From contig CP065001.1 in assembly GCA_016700155.1 (NCBI GenBank), positions 744,001 through 808,000 on the forward strand: a DNA stretch of 64,000 nucleotides, written 5' to 3'. Both the position numbers and the translations under genes were made by a program. Below the pieces are notes generated by a model. That model did no database searches and was not told the DNA's origin. It saw nothing but the letters and a program-made list of their open reading frames with translations. Of this stretch, positions 55,075 to 62,757 are shown in pieces (within the stretch, counting starts at the first letter, position 1; each line of letters starts with the position of its first letter). The stretch comes from Ignavibacteriales bacterium. GTDB lineage: Bacteria > Bacteroidota > Ignavibacteria > Ignavibacteriales > Ignavibacteriaceae.

Positions 55075-56016
55075 ATGAAGAAAAAAATATTGTTATATCG
55101 TTTTTTTGCACTTTTATTAGTATCAATTCTTTCTATAGGATTTGGTTTTTTTAGAATATTGAATAATCCCAATATAGTAGGCAAAGAATTGTTTTTAGTA
55201 ATTTTTAGTTTAATTGTAATCCCAATAGTTTCTCAAATAACAAATTTATTTTTTATCATTTTTAGGTTTGATAAAATTGTAGAATCTTTTAATGAAGTAA
55301 AAAAAGAAATTGATATATCATTAGATAAACTCAAAACACAATTCCCACAAATAATATTCCCTCAAATTTATTTAACTAGACTAGAAGTAAATTCAAAGTC
55401 TCTTGTTTTATTTTCTTTCTCAAAACTTCTCCATAAAAAATATGAAACAGATCTCAATGATCTAAGTCAAGGACACATTTATGAATATATTCCCTTTAAG
55501 TACCACGAATTTGTAAAAAATATTTTTAGTCATTGTAATACAAAGATATTAGCTACTAGCATAGTAAACCCAAAAAGTTTTTGGCAGCAACCGAAATCTG
55601 AAGACTATTTACAATACAATCAGGGATTAATAAAAAGCGGTAAAGAAATAAGGAGATATTTTTTTCTAATTTCTGGCAAAGAAAATGAGTACAAAGATAT
55701 CTTAGCTACAAACCTAACTATTGGGGTCAAAGTTTTTCTGATATGTGAAAATGATATACCTGATGAATTTAAAGAAAAATTAATTCAAGATGTCGGATTA
55801 ATTGATGATGAAATAGCAATCACAAGTGAAGTAAATATGAAAACTAGAACTATTACTAAAGTTGAAGGTTGGATGGGTCAAGATCAAATTGAAAAAATAA
55901 ATGAAGTTAAAGAAATATTTACATCATTAAATACAATAAAAAAGACAATATTCGAAGTATATAATTGTTCTGAAGAGGAGATGAAAGCAACCGCAAAAAC
56001 TTTCTGGAAAAACTAA
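55075..56016 (+). CDS. Membrane-anchored protein of unknown function
   Basis: 313 residues. Two N-terminal membrane helices (about 7-29 and 40-63), then a ~240-residue cytoplasmic domain with a helix-rich start and an alpha/beta C-terminal part (IRRYFFLISGKENEYKDIL, VKVFLICENDIPDEFKEKL, DEIAITSEVNMKTRT). The soluble part is not recognised. It is packed 2 bp after the methyltransferase and 3 bp before LivH, so it belongs to the transporter operon. Confidence 0.6.
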   Translation: MKKKILLYRFFALLLVSILSIGFGFFRILNNPNIVGKELFLVIFSLIVIPIVSQITNLFFIIFRFDKIVESFNEVKKEIDISLDKLKTQFPQIIFPQIYLTRLEVNSKSLVLFSFSKLLHKKYETDLNDLSQGHIYEYIPFKYHEFVKNIFSHCNTKILATSIVNPKSFWQQPKSEDYLQYNQGLIKSGKEIRRYFFLISGKENEYKDILATNLTIGVKVFLICENDIPDEFKEKLIQDVGLIDDEIAITSEVNMKTRTITKVEGWMGQDQIEKINEVKEIFTSLNTIKKTIFEVYNCSEEEMKATAKTFWKN

Positions 56017-56019
56017 ATT

Positions 56020-56898
56020 GTGTACACTCAAATTATCATAAATATATTGTTTTTAACTTTTATCTACATTTTATTTTCTTTGAGTTTCAATATAATTTAT
56101 GAAAATACAAAATTCTTTCACTTTGCCCACGCTGTAATCTTCACATCCAGTGCTTACTTCACTTTTTTATTTATTCAAATATTAGGCTGGTCTTTTTTCG
56201 TTGCAATTCCTACTGCAATAATATCTGCTTGTTTGGTTGGTTGTATGACTGAATGGTTTATTTATAAACCACTGCGTAAAAAGAAATCATCTTCAATTAT
56301 TTTGCTTCTTGCTTCACTTGGTATTTACATTGTATTGCAAAACTTAATTTCACTTTTCTTTGGGGATGATACAAAATCAATACGCAACTGGGAGGTAAAA
56401 GAGGGAATTGAGATTGCAGGAGCTTATGTAACGCCGGTTCAAATAATTATCATCGTTACTAGTTTGTTGCTGGTTGTATGTTGTGCTGCGTACTTACATT
56501 ATACTAAAACAGGTAAAGCAATGCGTGCAGTTGCAAGCGATAGCGAGCTTTCAAAACTTTCTGGTATTAAAAGCGACAGGATAGTTTTAATTTCATTTGC
56601 TATCGGTTCTGCACTTGCAGGTATTGCAGGCATCCTTGTTGCGCTGGATGTCGATATGACTCCAACTATGGGTATGAGTATGCTTTTAATGGGAGTCGTT
56701 GCAATGATAGTAGGTGGTGTTGGCAGTATTTGGGGAATTGTTCTCGGTTCGCTTCTTCTTACAACAGCACAAAACCTTGCAGTGTGGTATATTAGCTCCC
56801 AATGGATGGACGCGAGCGCGTTTGTAATTCTGCTCATCTTTCTTCTCTTCAAACCTGAAGGTTTTATGGGGAAGAAGATTCGAAAGGCGAATGTGTGA
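56020..56898 (+). CDS. livH: Branched-chain amino-acid-type ABC permease LivH
   Basis: 292 residues from a GTG, about eight membrane helices. Family marks: FFHFAHAVIFTSSAYF near the start, TKTGKAMRAVASDSELSKLSGI in the cytoplasmic coupling loop, and GGVGSIWGIVLGSLLL. It forms the membrane channel with LivM. The usual next gene livM is here separated by about 700 bp holding a decayed toxin-antitoxin pair. Confidence 0.9.
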   Translation: MYTQIIINILFLTFIYILFSLSFNIIYENTKFFHFAHAVIFTSSAYFTFLFIQILGWSFFVAIPTAIISACLVGCMTEWFIYKPLRKKKSSSIILLLASLGIYIVLQNLISLFFGDDTKSIRNWEVKEGIEIAGAYVTPVQIIIIVTSLLLVVCCAAYLHYTKTGKAMRAVASDSELSKLSGIKSDRIVLISFAIGSALAGIAGILVALDVDMTPTMGMSMLLMGVVAMIVGGVGSIWGIVLGSLLLTTAQNLAVWYISSQWMDASAFVILLIFLLFKPEGFMGKKIRKANV

Positions 56899-57056
56899 TG
56901 GGTCAGGCAGGTGGAATACAAAAAATAAAAAATTACAAAATTTAAAGATTGAAAAATTGTTCAAATAGCAAGTTGAGCGTTATATATAAAAGTATATAAT
57001 TGTATAAAAGCATATGGAAGTTTCTGCAGGAATTTGAAAACAATTTTTAGTTAGAG

Positions 57057-57305
57057 GTGTATATGTCAATGAACGAATTGAAAAACCTGATACATAACCT
57101 GGTGGATAAATCAGAAAATAAATATCTGCTTGAGGCTGTTCTTAATCTCTTTTCACTTTCAGATGAAGAACCGGGAGATAAGTTATGGCAGAACCTGACT
57201 GATCAACAGAGAAAATTGATTCTTAAAGCATTTGAACATAGTGAATCAGGCAACGAACTTTTAGATCACAGTAAAGTTCTAACGCAGATCAAAAATGAAA
57301 TATAA
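57057..57305 (+). CDS. Antitoxin-like small protein
   Basis: 82 residues: LIHNLVDKSENKYLLEAVLN..., then DKLWQNLTDQQRKLI and HSESGNELLDHSKVLTQIKNE. The layout (helical, ending in a helix that would bind a toxin) and the overlap with a ParE/RelE-type frame (11 bp) mark it as a ParE/RelE-system antitoxin. Sits between livH and livM; its toxin partner is broken. Confidence 0.7.
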   Translation: MYMSMNELKNLIHNLVDKSENKYLLEAVLNLFSLSDEEPGDKLWQNLTDQQRKLILKAFEHSESGNELLDHSKVLTQIKNEI

Positions 57306-57545
57306 AATTCGCTGGACCACCGAAGCATATTCCGATCTCTCACATATTGTTCATTTTATCAAGAATAGTTTTGGGCAAAATTCAACAGATGATTTTATAA
57401 ATAAAATAGATTCAACTGTAAATTTACTATCGCTTTTTCCTCAACGTGTTAAAAGTAAATGAAGGTATAAGCAAATATGAAGCTTAGGAACGGATTGGCT
57501 TTTAAAACTCTTAATTACTTTTTCAGAGAAGAGAAGGGAAGATAA
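57295..57545 (+). pseudogene. Decayed ParE/RelE-type toxin
   Basis: ATG at 57295 opens KYKIRWTTEAYSDLSHIVHF..., the start of a ParE-type toxin, and stops after 55 codons (TGA 57460-57462). The following text in another frame (NEGISKYEA) and the short frame at 57477 (LNYFFREEKGR) look like the remaining two thirds of the toxin, so at least two frameshifts have broken it. ParE-type toxins are normally about 95-100 residues. Confidence 0.65.
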
Positions 57546-57603
57546 GTTCCTGGAATACTTACTTCATATACTGATTCTCATCGCTATTTATTCGATACTT
57601 GCT

Positions 57604-58464
57604 GTGTCACTAAACTTATTAGTAGGTTACACCGGAATTCTTTCAATTGCTCACGCTGCGTTTTATGGTGTAGGCGCTTATGTTACTGCTTTGATGGCAT
57701 TAAGATTAGAGACACCATTCCTGCTTAATCTGTTTTTGTCTATAACTGCAGCCGGAGCTTTTGGTGCTTTAGTCGGCATTCCTTCACTTCGTTTAAGGGA
57801 TGACTATTTTGTAATTGCTACGTTCGCTTTTCAAATAATTGTTTTTAGCATACTCAATAATCTTGTTGATTTTACGGGCGGTCCGCTAGGCTTACCCGGA
57901 ATTCCTCAGCCAGTTATTTTTGGATATGAGATTTCAACTCATACTGAATTCTTGATACTCGTTGCAATTCTTGCGGGGTTAACATACTTAGCAGCTTACA
58001 GAATTGTAAAATCTCCGTTTGGCAGATTACTTAAAGCGATACGCGAGGATGAAGTATTCACACAAGCTGTGGGAAGAAATGTAGCATCAGCAAAAGTAAA
58101 AATATTTATGGTTAGCGCGGCACTTGCATCTACAGCAGGAGTGATATATGCAACATACATAACCTATATCGATCCAACCAGTTTTACAGTTACAGAATCA
58201 ATATTTATCATTTCAATTGTTATTATTGGAGGCGCAGGTAATCTAAAAGGTTCACTTCTTGGTGCAGCATTTTTAGTTGCATTGCCTGAATTACTGCGGT
58301 TCGTCGGGCTACCGAATTCAATTGCAGCTAATGTAAGACAAATACTTTATGGTGCATTGTTAGTAATTATGATGATGTGGAGACCAAAAGGTTTTTTAGG
58401 TGAATACGCTTTTGATAAAGGTCAGGGGTCGGGTGTAAAAAGTAAGAAGGCGGAAGATGCTTAA
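57604..58464 (+). CDS. livM: Branched-chain amino-acid-type ABC permease LivM (start altered)
   Basis: 286 residues from the GTG at 57604. LivM marks: LVGYTGILSIAHAAFYGVGA, SLRLRDDYFVIATFAFQII, GPLGLPGIPQP, SPFGRLLKAIREDE and WRPKGFLGE. The frame is open upstream to 57481, and the codons from 57550 read LEYLLHILILIAIYSILAVS, which is the normal first helix of LivM. The natural ATG is missing; the only candidate at the right place is a CTG at 57550. The remains of a toxin gene end exactly there, so the original start was probably lost by insertion. Overlaps livG by 8 bp. Confidence 0.88.
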   Translation: MSLNLLVGYTGILSIAHAAFYGVGAYVTALMALRLETPFLLNLFLSITAAGAFGALVGIPSLRLRDDYFVIATFAFQIIVFSILNNLVDFTGGPLGLPGIPQPVIFGYEISTHTEFLILVAILAGLTYLAAYRIVKSPFGRLLKAIREDEVFTQAVGRNVASAKVKIFMVSAALASTAGVIYATYITYIDPTSFTVTESIFIISIVIIGGAGNLKGSLLGAAFLVALPELLRFVGLPNSIAANVRQILYGALLVIMMMWRPKGFLGEYAFDKGQGSGVKSKKAEDA

Positions 58465-59203
58465 AGTATCAAACATCTCTAAAAAATTTGATGGAGTTAC
58501 TGCTCTTAACAGTTTTGCGCTTGAAATTAAGGAAAAGGAAATACTTGGATTAATTGGTCCAAATGGTGCGGGCAAAACTACTTTGTTTAATGTTCTTTCA
58601 GGTTTTATAAAACCCGACTCAGGCGAAATCATTTTTGAAGATGCAAACATAACCGGTTTAAGTCCTTATCAAATAGTCTCAAGAGGAATAACAAGGACGT
58701 TCCAGAATCTAAGATTAATAAGACAAATTTCAGTTCTTGATAATATACTTTTATCTTTTAATCATCAGTACGGAGAAAAGTTATTTAACATTTTCTTTAA
58801 GCAAAAAAAATGGCTGCAAGTGGAAAAGGCAGATAAGGAAAATGCTATGCGACTTCTTGAATATGCCGGGATTCAGGATAAAGCAAATGATCTTGCTAAT
58901 GATCTATCCTATGGTCAGCAAAAATTGTTGAGTATAATTTGTTGTTTGGCTGCTGATACAAAACTACTTTTATTTGATGAACCGGCTGCAGGCATAAACC
59001 CTGAGATGAGAAAAAAGATTTTGAAGATTATAGCGGAACTTCCGGAAAGAAATAAATCAGCCATAATAATCGAACACGATATGGATTTTATATCAGAACT
59101 ATGCGACAGGGTTTGTTTTATGGATATGGGAGTTAAAATCAGTGAAGGTACACCGGAAGAAGTAAAAAATGATCCCAAAGTAATTGAAGCTTACCTTGAA
59201 TAA
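58457..59203 (+). CDS. livG: ABC transporter ATPase LivG
   Basis: 248 residues. Walker A GPNGAGKTT, LivG-type Q-loop region (TRTFQNLRLIRQISVLDN), signature LSYGQQKLLSI, Walker B LLLFDEPAAGINPE, His switch IIEHDMDFI and C-terminal GTPEEVKNDPKVIEAYLE typical of LivG. With LivF it powers LivHM. Confidence 0.94.
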   Translation: MLKVSNISKKFDGVTALNSFALEIKEKEILGLIGPNGAGKTTLFNVLSGFIKPDSGEIIFEDANITGLSPYQIVSRGITRTFQNLRLIRQISVLDNILLSFNHQYGEKLFNIFFKQKKWLQVEKADKENAMRLLEYAGIQDKANDLANDLSYGQQKLLSIICCLAADTKLLLFDEPAAGINPEMRKKILKIIAELPERNKSAIIIEHDMDFISELCDRVCFMDMGVKISEGTPEEVKNDPKVIEAYLE

Positions 59204-59204
59204 C

Positions 59205-59906
59205 ATGCTGCAGATAAAAAATCTAAATACAGGTTATGATAAGAAGCAGGTTTTGTTTGATGTTTCAATTGAACTGAAACCTGGAGAAGTTGTATCAGTT
59301 ATTGGTCCAAATGGTTCAGGAAAATCCACATTGCTAAAAACGGTTTGTGGATTTATTCCAAGCTGGTCAGGCGAATTATTTATAAACGAAACAAAGATTA
59401 ACGGAAATGAACCACCTGAAAATTTAAAATTGGGGATTAGTTTTTGCCCGCAAGGTAATAGGGTTTTTAATGACCTGTCTGTGAAAGAAAACCTTGAAAT
59501 TGGCGGTTATATTCTTATGAAGAATGAAATCAAAGACAGGATTGAGAAAATACTGGAGATATTTCCGAAACTTAAAGATAAATTAAAACAAGAAGCTGGC
59601 TTGTTAAGCGGGGGCGAACAGCAAATGCTTGCAGTTGCAAGAGCATTAATTCCGGAACCCAAAATTTTATTACTTGATGAACCTTCATTAGGATTAGCAC
59701 CAAACCTGATCGATGATTTATTTGAAAAATTTATTGAGCTAAATAAAAATTTTAATCTTTCAATTTTAATAGTTGAACAGAAGGTAAAAGAAGTGTTGTC
59801 TATATCAAATCGTACTTATGGTTTGAAACTTGGTAAGGTTCATTTTGAAGAGAGTTCAGCGACACTATTAATTAACAAAGAAAAATTGAAAGACTTATTC
59901 TTATAG
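59205..59906 (+). CDS. livF: ABC transporter ATPase LivF
   Basis: 233 residues from the ATG at 59205, one bp after the livG stop; an earlier in-frame ATG (59184) would overlap livG. Walker A GPNGSGKST, LivF-type FCPQGNRVFNDLSVKENLEI, signature LSGGEQQMLAVARAL, Walker B LLLDEPSLGLAP and IVEQKVKE. Last gene of the transporter operon. Confidence 0.93.
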   Translation: MLQIKNLNTGYDKKQVLFDVSIELKPGEVVSVIGPNGSGKSTLLKTVCGFIPSWSGELFINETKINGNEPPENLKLGISFCPQGNRVFNDLSVKENLEIGGYILMKNEIKDRIEKILEIFPKLKDKLKQEAGLLSGGEQQMLAVARALIPEPKILLLDEPSLGLAPNLIDDLFEKFIELNKNFNLSILIVEQKVKEVLSISNRTYGLKLGKVHFEESSATLLINKEKLKDLFL

Positions 59907-59920
59907 AATTTACTCTTAAA

Positions 59921-60154
59921 CTAATCCTCATTTTTTAATGACTGATCTAATGAACCACCCATCGCGCAGGTTAAAATAATATATCTCAAAAATTCAGTCG
60001 ATACAGAGTCCTTATCAAATTCAGAAACGAGGGTTTCTAAATTCTTGTTAAATGCGATCGCACTACCTCGATCAGTTATCTTTCTGAATAATTCTGTAGA
60101 TATAGTCAACCTCCTAGCTTCCTCATCGATTATACTACTTATGATTTTTTTCAT
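59921..60154 (-). CDS. Small protein of unknown function
   Basis: 77 residues, soluble, helical (IDEEARRLTISTELFRKITD, FLRYIILTCAMGGSLDQS). Convergent with livF, 14 bp apart. No family recognised and no clear Shine-Dalgarno, so only moderate support. Confidence 0.45.
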   Translation of the reverse strand: MKKIISSIIDEEARRLTISTELFRKITDRGSAIAFNKNLETLVSEFDKDSVSTEFLRYIILTCAMGGSLDQSLKNED

Positions 60155-60625
60155 GTGTTATCTTGAATTGTAGGTGTAAATTAATAAAAACAATCAATAC
60201 ATGATTACAGAACAATTTATTTTTTGTTTCATCATTTTTATGGTTTATAAATAATCATCTACATGAGCAAGACAATTTGAGCTATCTAATTGCTAGAAAT
60301 ATTAAAATTCAGAATGGAGTTTAGAATTCAATTAAGCAGAAATTATTGCATTTAAACTAGTGTGAATGATGTGTGAAGAAACACTCATTTACTTTTAACT
60401 CATTATAGTAAAATGACTTAGATGTAAACCTTTGACTCCCCGCACCTCCACAAATGTTTTATTTTTTAGTCGGTATAATAAATCGTACCGTGGTGTATTT
60501 GGAGAAGCAGGTTTTGCTTTCAAAAATGTCTATTTATTCCCCCTCACATTAATAATTCGCTTACTTTTATTCTTCCAATAGCCTTATTCCAAGATTATTG
60601 ACTTTATATCTTAATTATTTTAGCT
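60155..60625. other. 471-bp intergenic region
   Basis: AT-rich and without a gene or hairpin terminator that I can support. It must hold the promoter of the LacI-family gene, whose operator-like dyad begins at 60626. Confidence 0.5.
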
Positions 60626-60653
60626 TTGCAATCGTTTGCGGGAACGTTTGCAA
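60626..60653 (+). promoter_or_regulatory. LacI-type operator dyad at the regulator's own start
   Basis: TTGCAATCGTT (60626-60636) and AACGTTTGCAA (60643-60653) are complementary at 10 of 11 positions around a 6-bp centre, with the CG-containing core usual for LacI/GalR operators. It ends 3 bp before the ATG of the LacI-family gene, so binding there would block its own expression. Confidence 0.7.
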
Positions 60654-60656
60654 GAA

Positions 60657-61661
60657 ATGAAACAAGTAACAATAAAAAATATTGCATCTCGTCTTAATCT
60701 TTCAGTTTCAACTGTTTCCCGTGCATTGAATGACCATCCCGATATTCACTCACAAACAAAAGTTTTAGTTAATAAAGTTGCAGGGGAACTTGGCTATAAC
60801 CCGAACATCATAGCAAGAAATTTAAAATCAAGCCGCTCAAATCAGATCGGAGTGATAGTTCCCGAAATACGCCATGACTTTTTTGCAAATGCTATAAGTG
60901 GAATCGAAGAAGTTGCTTATCAAAAAGGTTATACAATTGTTATCGCTCAATCGAATGAGCAGCAGGAGCGGGAAATAATAAATTTAAACTCAATGTACCT
61001 GCATAGAGTTTCAGGAATTATTGCATCTGTCTCACAAACAACAACTAAAAGCGACCATTTTAAAAGACTTATTGATAACGGTGTTAAAATGGTTTTTTTT
61101 GACAGAGTATGCGATGATCTAAATACTCCAAGAGTGAGAATTGATGATATGCAAAGTTCTTATAAAGTGGTTGAGTATCTAATCAAAAAGGGTTATGGAA
61201 AAGTAGTTCACTTTGCAGGACCGCAAACTCTGGAAATATGTAAGAACAGAAGATTGGGTTATGAAAAAGCACTCAATGATCTAAATGTAAATTACAACCC
61301 GATTATTTTTGAAGGTGGTATGCATGAAAATGACGGATATAGTCACGCCGATAAATTAATTAAAGATGGAATTACTAACTGTGCAATATTCGCTGTTAAT
61401 GATCCTGTTGCAGTTGGTGCAATTAAACGGCTAAAGGAATCCCAAATAAATGTTCCTGGACAAATCGGCATCGCAGGTTTTTCTAATAATCCGATTACTG
61501 AAATGATAAGTCCTACTCTTACAACTGTTGATCAGCATCCTTTTGAAATGGGAAAGAGAGCAGCAGAAATATTAATTGATGAAATAGAAGGACAAACACC
61601 ATCACACCCTGATTTAGATATCAAACTTGAAACTGAATTAATAATCAGGGAATCGACTTGA
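60657..61661 (+). CDS. LacI/GalR-family transcription regulator
   Basis: 334 residues from the ATG at 60657; an in-frame TTG at 60636 lies inside the operator and is less likely. DNA-binding domain VTIKNIASRLNLSVSTVSRALNDHPDI, hinge NPNIIARNLKSSRSNQIG, then a periplasmic-binding-type effector domain (GVIVPEIRHDFFANAISGIE, FDRVCDDLNTPRVRIDD, TTVDQHPFEMGKRAAEIL). It precedes galT and a beta-galactosidase on the same strand, so galactose or a galactoside is the likely effector and these genes the likely targets (inference). Confidence 0.93.
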   Translation: MKQVTIKNIASRLNLSVSTVSRALNDHPDIHSQTKVLVNKVAGELGYNPNIIARNLKSSRSNQIGVIVPEIRHDFFANAISGIEEVAYQKGYTIVIAQSNEQQEREIINLNSMYLHRVSGIIASVSQTTTKSDHFKRLIDNGVKMVFFDRVCDDLNTPRVRIDDMQSSYKVVEYLIKKGYGKVVHFAGPQTLEICKNRRLGYEKALNDLNVNYNPIIFEGGMHENDGYSHADKLIKDGITNCAIFAVNDPVAVGAIKRLKESQINVPGQIGIAGFSNNPITEMISPTLTTVDQHPFEMGKRAAEILIDEIEGQTPSHPDLDIKLETELIIREST

Positions 61662-61704
61662 AATATTTTTATATACCAACCCACAAACGGTTACAGAATA
61701 TTAT

Positions 61705-62757
61705 ATGATCGCAGAACAAAGTCATAGAAGATTTAATCCGCTGACTGGTGAATGGATTTTAGTTTCACCCGGACGCACTAACCGACCCTGGCAAGGGAAG
61801 GTTGAGCAAAATTCACAAATAAAAAATCCTTCTTATGATGTTGGTTGTTATTTGTGCCCCGGAAACAAGAGAGCCAATGATGAAGTGAATCCTGAGTACA
61901 ATCCAACTTTTGTTTTCACTAATGATTTTAGCGCATTAAAAATTGAAACACCGGAATTGTTAATTGATGAATCACAAATATTAAAAGCCAAATCAGAAAA
62001 AGGTATTTGCAGAGTCGTATGTTTTACACCAAAGCACAATCTCACACTTGCTGAACTTCAATTGAATGAAATTGTTGATGTGATAAAAACGTGGCAGAGT
62101 GAGTATAAAAATCTCGGTGACAAAGCTGAGATAAACTATGTCCAGATATTTGAAAACAAAGGTGAGTTAATGGGCTGCAGTAACCCGCATCCTCACTGCC
62201 AGATATGGGCTCAAGAGAACATCCCAAACGAACTGGCAAAAGAACAAGCAAATCAATTAAAATATTTTAAAGAAAACGGAAGAACACTTTTAAGTGATTA
62301 TCTGAAACTCGAAAAACAAAAAGATGAAAGAATAGTTTTTGAGAATGATGGATTTATAGTTCTTGTTCCATTCTGGGCAACCTGGCCTTTTGAAACAATG
62401 ATCATACCTAAAAGATCAATTCAAAATATTCTTCAATTGACTGATAAAGAAACAGAAGAATTTGCCGAAGCAATAAAAGTTATAACAGTTAAGTACGATA
62501 ACATCTTCAACATATCTTTTCCTTACTCATCCGGAATTCATCAAGCGCCAACAGATAATATCGATCATCCCGAATGGCATTTTCATATGCACTTTTATCC
62601 GCCTCTGCTAAGATCGTCATCGATAAAAAAATTTATGGTCGGATACGAAATGTTAGCTGAACCGCAAAGAGATATAACTCCTGAAAAGAGTGCTGAAATT
62701 ATTAGTCAATTAAGTTCGATTCACTATTTATTAAATCAGTCAAATGAGAATAAATAA
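61705..62757 (+). CDS. galT: Galactose-1-phosphate uridylyltransferase
   Basis: 350 residues. HIT-superfamily GalT marks: RRFNPLTGEWILVSPGR, zinc-site region CYLCPGNKR, FENKGELMGCSNPHPHCQIW with the nucleophile-containing HPH, and the second-half HPEWHFHMHFYPP. Moves UMP between UDP-glucose and galactose-1-phosphate in the Leloir pathway. 43 bp after the LacI-family gene and overlapping the beta-galactosidase start by 14 bp, so they form one galactose operon. Confidence 0.95.
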   Translation: MIAEQSHRRFNPLTGEWILVSPGRTNRPWQGKVEQNSQIKNPSYDVGCYLCPGNKRANDEVNPEYNPTFVFTNDFSALKIETPELLIDESQILKAKSEKGICRVVCFTPKHNLTLAELQLNEIVDVIKTWQSEYKNLGDKAEINYVQIFENKGELMGCSNPHPHCQIWAQENIPNELAKEQANQLKYFKENGRTLLSDYLKLEKQKDERIVFENDGFIVLVPFWATWPFETMIIPKRSIQNILQLTDKETEEFAEAIKVITVKYDNIFNISFPYSSGIHQAPTDNIDHPEWHFHMHFYPPLLRSSSIKKFMVGYEMLAEPQRDITPEKSAEIISQLSSIHYLLNQSNENK

